From: Paenibacillus sp. FSL H8-0548
Lineage (GTDB): Bacteria > Bacillota > Bacilli > Paenibacillales > Paenibacillaceae
Direction of reading: 5' to 3'
Assembly (NCBI RefSeq): GCF_038630985.1
Contig: NZ_CP152049.1
Location: 5,104,501 to 5,168,500 of the forward strand
Length of the DNA: 64,000 bases
Part shown: piece after piece, positions 26,226-34,822 of the stretch
Numbering within the stretch: position 1 is the first letter of the stretch
How the letters are laid out: each line of letters opens with the position of its first letter
Translations under genes and position numbers: made by a program
Notes under the pieces: generated by a model
Databases searched by the model: none
Told to the model about the DNA's origin: nothing
Seen by the model: only the letters and a program-made list of their open reading frames with translations

Positions 26226-27128
26226 GTGAATATCAGCCAGCTTGAAACACTCCAAACGATATCCAAGACGATGAGCTTCCGAAAAGCAGGTGAACTGCTA
26301 AACCTAACACAGCCTGCTGTATCGGCGCAAATAAAAAGCCTTGAGGATGAATACAAAACCGTACTTATCAATCGTAATCAACCCATCACCTTAACCGAGC
26401 ATGGACAAGTTTTTTTGGCGCATGCAGAGCAAATCCTTACCGTTGTGGAAGAGTTAAAACAGAAGCTGTCCGATATGAACTTAACGCCACAAGGCCATAT
26501 TCTACTGGGTACAACTTCATCCATCGCCATTCAAATTTTGCCACGTGTGCTGTCCTATTTTCAAAATCAATTTCCTTTAATTAAAACAACCATACATTCC
26601 ATGCCCTCATCACAAGTTATGACCAGCGTCGAGAACGGATCTGTTGATATCGGAATTACGTACCTGACCGAGAAAAATCCCAATGTTGCCTCTTCTGTCC
26701 TTTATTATGATACATTTGAGCTCGTTGTTCCTCCCGCGCATTCGATGAGCAAGCTAACACATACGACAGTGGACACACTGAAGGATATTCCGATGATCAT
26801 GCTCGCACCTGATACACTGGGACGAAAATTCGTCGATCAAATATTTCGCAAGTACAATATACAGCCTAATATTGTGATGGAGGTCTCAAGCAGTGAAGAA
26901 GTAAAGCGAATGGTTGAGATTAATTTAGGTGCTGCTGTCGTGTCGAAGCTCTCCATTGCCAATGAGCTAAGATTGGGCACTCTAAAGATGATTAAAGTAA
27001 ATGAGCTTGAAACCAGTCATCCTGTAGGGGTGGTCTACAAATCAGGACGCTACATTAATACCGCATTGCAGCAATTTTTAAGCGACCTTAAGGGCATGCC
27101 TGAGGATCATTTCATCAGCAGTGAATAA
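26226..27128 (+). CDS. LysR-family transcriptional regulator
   Basis: 300 residues. The N-terminal winged HTH (NISQLETLQTISKTMSFRKAGELLNLTQPAVSAQIKSLE, about 1-60) is followed by a periplasmic-binding-like effector domain (about 90-290). The start is GTG 26226 with AAAGGAGG upstream. The effector domain resembles the CysB/CbbR group, with VMTSVENGSVDIGITY. A histidinol phosphatase follows 36 nt downstream on the same strand; regulators of this family usually control a divergent neighbour, and none is evident here. The target is unknown. Confidence 0.88.
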   Translation: MNISQLETLQTISKTMSFRKAGELLNLTQPAVSAQIKSLEDEYKTVLINRNQPITLTEHGQVFLAHAEQILTVVEELKQKLSDMNLTPQGHILLGTTSSIAIQILPRVLSYFQNQFPLIKTTIHSMPSSQVMTSVENGSVDIGITYLTEKNPNVASSVLYYDTFELVVPPAHSMSKLTHTTVDTLKDIPMIMLAPDTLGRKFVDQIFRKYNIQPNIVMEVSSSEEVKRMVEINLGAAVVSKLSIANELRLGTLKMIKVNELETSHPVGVVYKSGRYINTALQQFLSDLKGMPEDHFISSE

Positions 27129-27164
27129 TGAGCAGTGATAACAACGAGATAGGGAGAGATTATT

Positions 27165-27974
27165 ATGAAATTCGACTTACATACCCACCATATCAGATGC
27201 GGCCATGCGGACGGCAACATTGAAGATTATATCCTTGCAGGCATTGATGCTGGTCTTCAAGTCATCGGTATCTCCGATCACTCGCCATACTTCTATCATG
27301 ATGAGGATCAGCCTTCCCAAGGAATCGCAATGGCTAGAAGTGATTTTGCCAACTATGTCAATGAAGTACTGCGCTTAAAGGAGAAATATACGGGGAAAAT
27401 TGAAGTTCTGCTAGGTATGGAGTCTGACTTTTTCCCTGAATATGCAGACGTTTATCGTAAAGCCTACGAAGGTATTCCCTTCGATTATTTGATCGGTTCC
27501 GTTCATCAAGTTGGCGGTGTCAGCATTTTTAATCGCAATCGCTGGAAAGCTTTAAACGAACAACAGCATGTAAGCGTGAAACAAAGCTATTATGATTTAA
27601 TTAAGCAATCTGCTCGCAGCGGGATGTTCGATATTTTGGGACATATTGATGCCATGAAGGGCTATTATCCCGCGTTCTCTGACATTCCAGCAAGTCTAGA
27701 AATTGATGATACGTTAAAAACGATTGCGGAGTGCAGCGTTTCAATCGAAATTAATACATCCGGCAGCACCAAATATGTGGGCGGCTGGTATCCATCAGAT
27801 TCTATTTTAGAGCGTGCTCTTCATTTTGGAGTGAATGTTACGTTCGGCTCAGATGCGCATGTACCAAGCAGAGTTGGGGATGAGTGGGAGCTTGTTGAGA
27901 AGAGGTTGAAGGAAATTGGCTTCAAGCAATGGGTGTTTTATCGCCAGCGCCAGCCAGTGGTTGTACCGATCTAA
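27165..27974 (+). CDS. hisK: Histidinol-phosphatase, PHP family
   Basis: 269 residues. PHP-domain metal-binding motifs are DLHTHHIRCGHADG, ISDHSPYF, LGMESDF, GSVHQVGG, GHIDAM and the C-terminal SDAHVPSRVGD. The trinuclear metal site hydrolyses histidinol phosphate to histidinol, the penultimate step of histidine synthesis. It is not located with other his genes. The family also contains uncharacterised phosphoesterases, so the substrate is by homology. A short spacer joins it to the LysR gene, suggesting co-transcription. Confidence 0.85.
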   Translation: MKFDLHTHHIRCGHADGNIEDYILAGIDAGLQVIGISDHSPYFYHDEDQPSQGIAMARSDFANYVNEVLRLKEKYTGKIEVLLGMESDFFPEYADVYRKAYEGIPFDYLIGSVHQVGGVSIFNRNRWKALNEQQHVSVKQSYYDLIKQSARSGMFDILGHIDAMKGYYPAFSDIPASLEIDDTLKTIAECSVSIEINTSGSTKYVGGWYPSDSILERALHFGVNVTFGSDAHVPSRVGDEWELVEKRLKEIGFKQWVFYRQRQPVVVPI

Positions 27975-27997
27975 GCAAGGCAGTAAACAAAAAAAGT

Positions 27998-28018
27998 GGA
28001 CCTGCACGCTGCAGGTCC
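27998..28018 (-). terminator. Hairpin after hisK with minus-strand terminator polarity
   Basis: GGACCTGCA/TGCAGGTCC, a perfect 9-bp stem with a 3-nt loop, lies 24 nt after the hisK stop. The A-run precedes it on the + strand, so the T-run is on the minus strand, opposite to the neighbouring genes. It may still help end hisK transcription. Confidence 0.45.
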
Positions 28019-28130
28019 CAAAAGTTTATATTAAAAAAGGGGGTCTTGTTTATTATAATAGCCCATTAATGTGATGAGACGGTAACAGAACTATTTCATT
28101 TGTGTAACAAATTCGAGGGGTTGAACAACC

Positions 28131-28976
28131 ATGTGGCTTATTACAGCCATCAGCAGCGCAATTTTATTCGGACTCGCAGGCTTGTGGATGAAGGTATCCC
28201 AAATGCGCGGCGGCTCAACAAGAATGCTGCTTCTTGGCCTATATGCATCCGGTACATTCGGCTTTGGCTTACATGCTGCGCTCGAAGGAAATCTCGGATT
28301 TTTAACTCATTCTCACGTGTGGATCGCCGGCATCGTGATTGGGGCAGGCTCCGCATGGGGCAATGCTTTGTTTATGAAGGCCTTGCAATTTGGCCCTGCC
28401 AGCTTAACCTCCCCGCTTACCAATATGAATATTATATTAGTTATCGCCCTTGCCACTTGGTGGTATAAGGAGCCGCTCAGCGCCCCACAAGCGGTCGGTA
28501 TCACCTTGCTCCTGCTCTCTGTCGTCTTTATAGCCCATAAACGCAAGGAACCGCTCACGATTAAGGAGAAACGCTGGTTCGTTCTCGTCGGAGCAGCCAT
28601 TGTTATGTTCGCCCTTCGGAATGGCGGCCTCAAAATTACTGGCGAACTGGGTCTGCCCAGCGCCCCGATTCTTTTCATTGCCTATGCTCTCTCGCTAGCA
28701 TGGTTTCTTATTCCGGCTAAAGCCGCAGCTGAGCGCTCAGCCAATCGAACAGGTCTATGGCTCGGCATTATAGCAGGACTTTTCTCCTATGGAGGGTTGC
28801 AGCTTTATGCGATGGCGCTTGTATCGGGACAGGCCAACCTTGCAGCACCGATATTTGCAACAAATAGCCTTGTCGTTGCGGCAGGCGCTATTATTTTCTA
28901 TAAGGAAAAGCTTACGAGCGTTCAGTGGATAGCCTTTACTTGCACGATTGCTGGTTTAGTTGTTATTCGAATGTGA
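28131..28976 (+). CDS. EamA/DMT-superfamily membrane transporter
   Basis: 281 residues, about ten TM helices in two EamA-type halves (about 1-135 and 140-281). Members export metabolites, amino acids or drugs. The first half has ILFGLAGLWMKVSQM and LTNMNIILVIALATWWYKEPLS; the second has NLAAPIFATNSLVVAAGAIIFYKEKLT, the paired end-of-half motif of the family. GAGGGGTT lies upstream of ATG 28131. An HxlR regulator follows with its own promoter. The substrate is unknown. Confidence 0.82.
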   Translation: MWLITAISSAILFGLAGLWMKVSQMRGGSTRMLLLGLYASGTFGFGLHAALEGNLGFLTHSHVWIAGIVIGAGSAWGNALFMKALQFGPASLTSPLTNMNIILVIALATWWYKEPLSAPQAVGITLLLLSVVFIAHKRKEPLTIKEKRWFVLVGAAIVMFALRNGGLKITGELGLPSAPILFIAYALSLAWFLIPAKAAAERSANRTGLWLGIIAGLFSYGGLQLYAMALVSGQANLAAPIFATNSLVVAAGAIIFYKEKLTSVQWIAFTCTIAGLVVIRM

Positions 28977-29011
28977 AAAAAGACGAATCATTTATTCCCA
29001 CTCATATTAAC

Positions 29012-29040
29012 TTACTTTTAGTTTGTTCATATGCTACAAT
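29012..29040 (+). promoter_or_regulatory. Predicted promoter of the HxlR regulator gene
   Basis: TTACTT (29012-29017), a 17-nt spacer and TACAAT (29035-29040). A start near 29046 excludes the longer in-frame start at 29023 and supports TTG 29068. Confidence 0.5.
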
Positions 29041-29067
29041 AGAATTACAAAAAGCGGGGTGATACGG

Positions 29068-29376
29068 TTGGATTATTCGACAATGTGCCCAAAGTATGAA
29101 GCCGCAGCCGACATATTAGGTAAGAAGTGGACAGGCAGAATTATACGGGTATTGCTTGGAGGACCAAAAAGGTTCAAAGAGATTAAGGAACAAATTCCCG
29201 AAATGAGCGACAAGATGCTAACGGACCGGATGAAAGAGCTGGAGTCTTTAACGATTATTAAACGTCAGGTTTACCCTGAGATGCCCGTACGCATTGAGTA
29301 TGAGCTTACTCGCAAAGGACGGGAGCTTGAGCCTGTTATTGAGACCATTCAAACATGGGGCGAGCATTGGATGTAA
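29068..29376 (+). CDS. HxlR-family winged-helix regulator
   Basis: 102 residues, starting at TTG 29068 with GGGGTGA 7 nt upstream. It has the HxlR pattern: an N-terminal Cys (TMCPKYEAAADILGKKWTGRIIRVLLGGPKRFKEIKE), then MSDKMLTDRMKELESL and a wing YELTRKGRELEPVI. The Cys early in the sequence is the redox or electrophile-sensing residue in several HxlR proteins. It lies after the EamA transporter and may control it; this is inference from position only. Confidence 0.87.
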   Translation: MDYSTMCPKYEAAADILGKKWTGRIIRVLLGGPKRFKEIKEQIPEMSDKMLTDRMKELESLTIIKRQVYPEMPVRIEYELTRKGRELEPVIETIQTWGEHWM

Positions 29377-29433
29377 ATCAAGGTGAAACGGCTATCGCCG
29401 TCCTTTGGCGGCGCTGCGCGTTTCATTCCGGAG

Positions 29434-29477
29434 AAATATAGAGAAAGTATGGCGAAATGATATGCTTTCCTATATTT
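29434..29477. repeat. Palindromic element with GCTTTCCTATATTT arm
   Basis: AAATATAGAGAAAGTAT (29434-29450) pairs with ATGCTTTCCTATATTT (29462-29477), with two bulges. The core GCTTTCCTATATTT recurs unpaired at 43094-43107, hinting at a dispersed short repeat. Confidence 0.4.
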
Positions 29478-29481
29478 TAAG

Positions 29482-29508
29482 AAACCGCTGAGGCGGTTTT
29501 TTTATTTT
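29482..29508 (+). terminator. Terminator of the EamA/HxlR unit
   Basis: AAACCGC/GCGGTTT with a 4-nt loop, followed by a run of T on the + strand. Confidence 0.8.
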
Positions 29509-29538
29509 TATCCACGATTAGCCATCATCAAAACGTAA

Positions 29539-29582
29539 TTGACAAAGGTTTATCTATCTATTATCATTGATAATAATAATCA
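29539..29582 (+). promoter_or_regulatory. Promoter with Fur-like box, directed into sdhB antisense strand
   Basis: TTGACA (29539-29544), a 17-nt spacer and TATCAT (29562-29567) form a good sigma-A promoter on the + strand. Immediately downstream TGATAATAATAATCA (29568-29582) matches the 7-1-7 Fur consensus TGATAATNATTATCA at 13 of the 14 defined positions, over the expected start site. No + strand gene follows: the transcript would enter sdhB antisense. Confidence 0.5.
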
Positions 29583-29604
29583 ATATCAGAAGGAAAAGAA
29601 GAAA

Positions 29605-29630
29605 GAAGCCCTCGCATATACGAGGACTTC
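29605..29630 (-). terminator. sdhCAB terminator
   Basis: GAAGCCCTCG/CGAGGACTTC with one mismatch and a 6-nt loop. On the minus strand it runs into CTTTCTTCTTTTCC. It lies 19 nt past the sdhB stop. Confidence 0.65.
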
Positions 29631-29648
29631 CAGGTTAAGGCAGCTGTA

Positions 29649-30416
29649 CTACATGCCCAGCCATTTTTTGAATAGATGTTTTGTCGTGTCCTTGTTGATT
29701 GCTGCAATTGAAGTCGTGAGCGGAATGCCCTTCGGACATGCGCGAACACAGTTTTGCGAGTTGCCGCAGCCTTCAATACCGCCATCGGTCATAAGCTCGT
29801 CCAACCGTTCCTCTTTGTTCATCTCGCCTGTTGGGTGAGCATTGAACAAACGAACTTGTGAAATAGCCGCAGGACCGATGAAGCTGTTCCGATCGTTAAC
29901 GTTCGGGCAAGCCTCAAGGCAAACACCGCAGGTCATACATTTGGAAAGCTCGTACGCCCATTGACGCTTCGTTTCAGCCATCCTTGGTCCAGGACCAAGA
30001 TCATACGTACCATCAATCGGAATCCATGCTTTAACGCGCTTCAGGGCGCCAAACATACGCTCACGATTAATAACAAGGTCACGTACAACCGGGAAAGTGC
30101 TCATAGGCTCGAGACGAATAGGCTGTTCCAGCTTATCGATGAGTGCGCTGCACGCTTGACGCGGTTTGCCGTTAATGACCATGGAGCATGCGCCGCATAC
30201 TTCTTCCAAGCAATTGGAATCCCAGCATACAGGTGCTGTACTCGCACCATCAGTCTTCTTCGGATTCCTTTGAATTTCCATCAATCCGCTAATTACGTTC
30301 ATATTGGCGCGATAAGGAATTTCAAATTCTTCTGTATAAGGTGTTGAATCAGGAGTATCTTGACGTTTGATGATAAACTTAACCGATTTTGTAGCAACAG
30401 TCGTTTCAGCCATCAT
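29649..30416 (-). CDS. sdhB: Succinate dehydrogenase iron-sulfur subunit
   Basis: 255 residues. The N-terminal 2Fe-2S domain has cysteines in CWDSNCLEEVCGACSMVINGKPRQAC, and the C-terminal domain has CMTCGVCLEACP and CVRACPKGIP for the 4Fe-4S and 3Fe-4S clusters. It passes electrons from SdhA flavin to the quinone site at SdhC. It starts within the TAA of sdhA (TAATG), so the two are translationally coupled. It is the last gene of sdhCAB. Confidence 0.97.
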   Translation of the reverse strand: MMAETTVATKSVKFIIKRQDTPDSTPYTEEFEIPYRANMNVISGLMEIQRNPKKTDGASTAPVCWDSNCLEEVCGACSMVINGKPRQACSALIDKLEQPIRLEPMSTFPVVRDLVINRERMFGALKRVKAWIPIDGTYDLGPGPRMAETKRQWAYELSKCMTCGVCLEACPNVNDRNSFIGPAAISQVRLFNAHPTGEMNKEERLDELMTDGGIEGCGNSQNCVRACPKGIPLTTSIAAINKDTTKHLFKKWLGM

Positions 30417-32173
30417 TATTCTCCTTTCTTCTTGTCGCTCGAGTAATCGCGTTTACGAGGCTTGATTAAGCTGACGTCGATATCCTCGTAGGAAATTTTC
30501 GGGCCTTCCTTCGTCCATGTCGCAATCGTTGATTTCATAAAATGATCATCATCGCGCTCTGGGAAATCCGGCTTGTAATGAGCTCCGCGGCTTTCGTTGC
30601 GCAGCAATCCGCCAAGCGTCATCGCTTCCGAAAGCTCCAGCATGTTCCATAGCTGACGGGTAAAGGCCACACCGGCATTGTTCCACTGCGCAGTATCGTT
30701 AATGTTGATATTCGCATAACGCTGCTTCAGCTCTTTAATCTTGTGGATCGTTTGCTCAAGCTTATCATTAAAGCGAACAACCGTCATATTGTTAGTCATC
30801 CATTCGCCAAGCTCTTTGTGAATGACATACGCATTCTCATTGCCGCTCATGTTTAGGATGCTGTTGTATTTATCTGTTTGATGCTTGTTCTCGCGATCAA
30901 ATACGGAGGAAGCCACGTCTTCAGCCGATTTCTTCAAGCCCTTGATATACTCAACCGCTTTTGGTCCAGCAACCATACCGCCATAAATCGCGGATAGCAA
31001 GGAGTTCGCGCCCAGACGATTCGCACCATGATATTGATAATCGCATTCACCAGCTGCAAATAGACCAGGAATATTCGTCATTTGATTGTAATCTACCCAC
31101 ATGCCGCCCATAGAATAATGAACCGCTGGGAAGATTTTCATCGGAATTTTACGCGGGTCATCGCCTGTGAACTTCTCATAAATTTCGATGATGCCGCCAA
31201 GCTTAACATCAAGCTCCTTCGGATCCTTATGAGATAGATCAAGGTAAACCATGTTTTCTTGATTGATGCCGAGCTTCTGATCGACACAAACGCTGAAAAT
31301 TTCACGTGTCGCAATATCACGCGGCACTAGGTTTCCGTAAGCAGGATATTTTTCCTCTAGGAAGTACCAAGGCTTGCCGTCTTTGTACGTCCAGATCCGT
31401 CCGCCCTCACCACGAGCAGATTCTGACATCAAGCGCAGCTTGTCATCGCCCGGAATGGCTGTTGGATGAATTTGGATGAACTCGCCGTTCGCATAATTAA
31501 CACCTTGCTGGTACACTGCACTTGCTGCCGTACCTGTGTTAATAACCGAGTTTGTTGTTTTTCCGAAAATAATACCAGGACCGCCTGATGCAAGAATGAC
31601 TGCATCCCCGCGTACTGTATGAACCTCCATCGTGCGCAAATCCTGTGCAGAGACACCGCGGCAAATGCCGTCGTCATCTACAACAGCGCCAAGGAATTCC
31701 CAATGCTCGAATTTGTTGACTAACCCAGCTGCTTCCCAGCGGCGAACTTGCTCATCAAGTGCATATAGCAGCTGTTGACCAGTTGTAGCGCCCGCGAAAG
31801 CTGTACGGGAATGCTTTGTACCGCCAAAGCGACGGAAGTCCAACAAGCCCTCTGAGGTACGGCTGAACATAACGCCCATCCGGTCCATAAGATGAATAAT
31901 ACCTGGTGCTGCATCACACATTGCTTTTACTGGCGGCTGATTTGCTAAGAAATCTCCACCATATACGGTATCGTCGAAATGCTCCCATGGAGAATCGCCT
32001 TCTCCTTTTGTATTAACAGCGCCATTGATGCCGCCCTGCGCACATACTGAGTGGGAACGTTTGACTGGTACGATTGAAAACAAATCAACATGTACGCCTG
32101 CCTCTGCTGCTTTGATGGTAGCCATCAAGCCGGCAAGGCCGCCGCCAATGATGATAATTTTATTTTTAGCCAT
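30416..32173 (-). CDS. sdhA: Succinate dehydrogenase flavoprotein subunit
   Basis: 585 residues, the Bacillus-type length. The Rossmann FAD motif is GGGLAGLMATI. The covalent-FAD and active-site segment is KRSHSVCAQGGINGAVN, and HPTAIPG, AVHYSMGGMWVDYNQ and GANRLGANSLL are conserved. It oxidises succinate to fumarate in the TCA cycle. It lies 24 nt after sdhC and overlaps sdhB. Confidence 0.98.
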   Translation of the reverse strand: MAKNKIIIIGGGLAGLMATIKAAEAGVHVDLFSIVPVKRSHSVCAQGGINGAVNTKGEGDSPWEHFDDTVYGGDFLANQPPVKAMCDAAPGIIHLMDRMGVMFSRTSEGLLDFRRFGGTKHSRTAFAGATTGQQLLYALDEQVRRWEAAGLVNKFEHWEFLGAVVDDDGICRGVSAQDLRTMEVHTVRGDAVILASGGPGIIFGKTTNSVINTGTAASAVYQQGVNYANGEFIQIHPTAIPGDDKLRLMSESARGEGGRIWTYKDGKPWYFLEEKYPAYGNLVPRDIATREIFSVCVDQKLGINQENMVYLDLSHKDPKELDVKLGGIIEIYEKFTGDDPRKIPMKIFPAVHYSMGGMWVDYNQMTNIPGLFAAGECDYQYHGANRLGANSLLSAIYGGMVAGPKAVEYIKGLKKSAEDVASSVFDRENKHQTDKYNSILNMSGNENAYVIHKELGEWMTNNMTVVRFNDKLEQTIHKIKELKQRYANININDTAQWNNAGVAFTRQLWNMLELSEAMTLGGLLRNESRGAHYKPDFPERDDDHFMKSTIATWTKEGPKISYEDIDVSLIKPRKRDYSSDKKKGE

Positions 32174-32197
32174 AACGCTTCGCTCCTTATCTACAAC

Positions 32198-32869
32198 CTA
32201 GCCGATATTTGTAAGTGTCAGTATCGCACTTGCAGCTTCCTTGAATTCATCGCCTCTAAACGCAACAAGCGAAAGAATGAACAGCGCAGAAACGATAACA
32301 AAAATGCCCATGCAAATGTAAGAAGAAACACGCTGCGCCTTAGGACCGATGGTAATGCCCCAGCTGATCAAAAATGCCCAAAGTCCATTGCTAAAATGGA
32401 ATACAGCTGCAAGCACACCCACAACATACAACACAAAATAAACGGGGCTGCTAGCAATTAAATTCATCGTAGACCCTAGCTCTTCATGAGTGATGTTGCC
32501 AAGATATACTTGAAAACGTGTTTGGTATACGTGCCAAAATACGAAAATGAAGGTTAATACCCCCGTTACACGCTGTGCGGTGAACGCCCAGTTCCTTCCG
32601 TATTTAAAGCGTCCCGTATTTGTGTTTGATTGGTACGCTACGTACAAGCCGTAAATACCATGAAACAACAACGGGAGATAAATGCCGAAAATCTCGAGCA
32701 GCGGGATCATAGGCAAGCTGTTGATAAAATGTACACCGTTGCTAAAGCCTTCGGGTCCGCGTTCAAACGCCTGGTAGTTGGTCAATCCATGTACGACGAT
32801 GAAACCGCCGAGGGGAATGATTCCTAGAAGCGAGTGAAGCTTACGCGAGAAATACGAATTTCCTTTCAT
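32198..32869 (-). CDS. sdhC: Succinate dehydrogenase cytochrome b558 subunit
   Basis: 223 residues, five TM helices, similar to the B. subtilis cytochrome b558 subunit that binds two haems and reduces menaquinone. Candidate axial histidines are in FIVVHGLTN, LLFHGIYGLYV, FVFWHVYQTRF and AAVFHFSNGLW. Residues RKLHSLLGIIPLG at the N terminus match the family. It is the first gene of sdhCAB. Confidence 0.94.
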   Translation of the reverse strand: MKGNSYFSRKLHSLLGIIPLGGFIVVHGLTNYQAFERGPEGFSNGVHFINSLPMIPLLEIFGIYLPLLFHGIYGLYVAYQSNTNTGRFKYGRNWAFTAQRVTGVLTFIFVFWHVYQTRFQVYLGNITHEELGSTMNLIASSPVYFVLYVVGVLAAVFHFSNGLWAFLISWGITIGPKAQRVSSYICMGIFVIVSALFILSLVAFRGDEFKEAASAILTLTNIG

Positions 32870-33172
32870 GTCATTCCTTCTCCTTTCAAAACTGTGAGTG
32901 CTAGCATGCTTTTCTTTAAAATATAAGAATGTATTGGAATCCCTGTATACATTGCTTATATTTCAGCGCAAAACAAACGCTATACCGCCAAAGGCATAAA
33001 ATAGCTGTTTACGCTAGGCAAATCATTCTACATTGTACCCCTAGCAAAGACCTCCGTCAACAAAAGTCGACACATATTAGCCACACTTCCCATCCTACTC
33101 CTTTTAAGCTTATAATGGAATTGCTTATTTTTTATAATTTCTTATAACAAAACAACATAAGGAGCTCCTTTA
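32870..33172. other. Divergent intergenic region between sdhC and a LysR gene
   Basis: A 303-bp A/T-rich region holding the promoters of both transcripts. I looked for a CcpC-type ATAA-N7-TTAT dyad and found none. There is a palindromic AAGGAGCTCCTT at 33161-33172 that includes the LysR gene's ribosome site. Confidence 0.5.
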
Positions 33173-34081
33173 ATGAATGAAGAAATGCATATCTTTACCG
33201 TTATTGTTGAGCAATCCAGCATGAATAAAGCGTCAGCGCTCCTTAATCTGTCGCAGCCAGCGATCTCTAGGAAAATCGCAAAGCTTGAACAGGAAATCGG
33301 TTCTCCTTTATTTCGACGAATTGGCAAACGGCTTGAGCTGACTCGGATAGGTCAGCTGACCTATGAGTACGCGCTTGAGCTGCGCCAGCTGCATCGTAAA
33401 TATTTACAGACCGTCTCCGATTTTAACTGGGCAGGACATACGACACTGACGATCGGCGCAAGCTTGACGACGCTGCAAACGACATTGCCGGATTTAATCC
33501 AAACTTTGACGGCGACACATCCTGAAATCGATATTAAAGCGATCACAGGCAAAACGCATGAAATCGTATCGCTTGTTAGGGATCATAAAGCGGATATTGG
33601 AATCGTCGCCTCCAGCATTGAAGATTCAACACTGCGCTGCATCCCCTTGTTTGAGGATCATTTGTCGCTCGTGCTGCCGCGAAATCAGCTCATAACCGAC
33701 AAAGGAACACTTGGCATTCAATATTTGACCGGTATGCCAATGATTCTGTTCTCCAAGGGAACTTGGTACAGGCTGCTCACCGACGAGCTGTTCGATAAGT
33801 ATCACCTTCAGCCCGACGTCCGCATGGAAATTGATTCGTTTGAAGCTATACTGCGGCTGCTTCATACGTGCAGAGCGGCCACCCTTCTTCCACGCTCCTA
33901 TATGCGCAAGCAGCTGCTCGATGACAACGATCTTACCGTCATACCGATTCGCGAGCTCGAGGATACAAAGCGTACCACCTCGCTCATTCATGCGGATTCA
34001 GCAGCGCTAAGCCCGTCGGTTCGTCTCTGGATCAGCGAGCTGCCCATGCGTTTTAACAACAAAAAGGACAGAAGCTTCTAA
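33173..34081 (+). CDS. LysR-family regulator divergent from sdhCAB
   Basis: 302 residues. An N-terminal HTH (MNKASALLNLSQPAISRKIAKLEQEIGSPLF, about 15-60) is followed by an effector-binding domain (about 88-295) with VSLVRDHKADIGIVA and PMILFSKGTWYRLLTDELF. LysR proteins often control a divergent gene, here sdhCAB. In Bacillus the LysR protein CcpC represses citrate-cycle genes, which makes it a possible counterpart, but neither a CcpC site nor closer evidence was found. AAGGAG lies upstream of ATG 33173. Confidence 0.87.
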   Translation: MNEEMHIFTVIVEQSSMNKASALLNLSQPAISRKIAKLEQEIGSPLFRRIGKRLELTRIGQLTYEYALELRQLHRKYLQTVSDFNWAGHTTLTIGASLTTLQTTLPDLIQTLTATHPEIDIKAITGKTHEIVSLVRDHKADIGIVASSIEDSTLRCIPLFEDHLSLVLPRNQLITDKGTLGIQYLTGMPMILFSKGTWYRLLTDELFDKYHLQPDVRMEIDSFEAILRLLHTCRAATLLPRSYMRKQLLDDNDLTVIPIRELEDTKRTTSLIHADSAALSPSVRLWISELPMRFNNKKDRSF

Positions 34082-34097
34082 ATAAAAGCTGCTGTCC
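34066..34097. terminator. Convergent terminator after the LysR gene
   Basis: GGACAGAAGCTT pairs with AAGCTGCTGTCC (11 of 12) across an 8-nt loop. It overlaps the last codons of the LysR gene and faces ktrA. Confidence 0.65.
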
Positions 34098-34141
34098 TCA
34101 GCATTTCCAATATATCGCATATAAAACCACATCATAAAGCC

Positions 34142-34810
34142 TTAACGAATAACCGCTGCCTCAAAGTTCTCGATTTGCTCATTCGTGCCAATGATGACCA
34201 TAACATCACGTTCAGAAAGTACATCCGTCGCTGTTGGCGCAATAATGATGCCATCGGGTTTATTAATAGCGACGATGCTGCATCCGAATCTTGCTCGCGG
34301 ATTAATATCATGCAGCGACTTCCCATTCAAGCAAGCGGGAACTGCCAGCTCGGCAATTGTATATTCCTTGGATAGCTCAATATAATCCAGCAGGTTTGGA
34401 GAAACGAGCTGGTGCGCAACTCGAATTCCCATATCTCTCTCCGGATAAACGACCCGGTCGACACCTATTTTCTCCAGCACACGCCCATGCAGTTCGCTTA
34501 TTGCCTTCGCTACAACTTGTTTTACGCCTAAATCCTTCAGCAATATCGTTGTCAAAATGCTGGCTTGAATGTCATCTCCGATGGCTACAACTCCGCAATC
34601 GAAGTTCCGAACACCAAGCGAGCGCAGTGATTCCTCATCTGTGCAATCCGCTGATACCGCATAAGTGAGTGCGCCGCTCATTTCCTGGACGGCCTCCTCA
34701 TCCTTATCGATGCCCAGCACCTCGTTGCCAAGCTGGATAAGCTCTCTGCCCAAGCTTGAGCCAAATCTTCCAAGCCCAATGATTACAAATTGCTTCTTTT
34801 TTGTCGCCAC
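34142..34810 (-). CDS. ktrA: Ktr potassium-uptake regulatory subunit
   Basis: 222 residues. An N-terminal RCK Rossmann domain with IIGLGRFGSSLGREL (GxGxxG) and the acidic residue at the end of beta-2 (VLGIDKDEE) bind nucleotides. A C-terminal RCK_C domain (about 140-220) follows; in KtrA/KtrC it binds c-di-AMP. It gates the KtrB channel from the cytoplasmic side. It is encoded 12 nt downstream of ktrB in one operon under a c-di-AMP riboswitch. Confidence 0.93.
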   Translation of the reverse strand: MATKKKQFVIIGLGRFGSSLGRELIQLGNEVLGIDKDEEAVQEMSGALTYAVSADCTDEESLRSLGVRNFDCGVVAIGDDIQASILTTILLKDLGVKQVVAKAISELHGRVLEKIGVDRVVYPERDMGIRVAHQLVSPNLLDYIELSKEYTIAELAVPACLNGKSLHDINPRARFGCSIVAINKPDGIIIAPTATDVLSERDVMVIIGTNEQIENFEAAVIR

Positions 34811-34822
34811 TTACTGTATCTC

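Noticed and set aside
29539..29838. A 99-codon + strand frame downstream of the Fur-like promoter
   Set aside because: It is antisense to sdhB, has no ribosome site at its start, and its sequence mirrors the SdhB codons. A non-coding transcript is more likely.
32870..33172. CcpC-type dyad upstream of sdhC
   Set aside because: No ATAA-N7-TTAT with correct spacing; the nearest candidates have spacers of 4 or 9.
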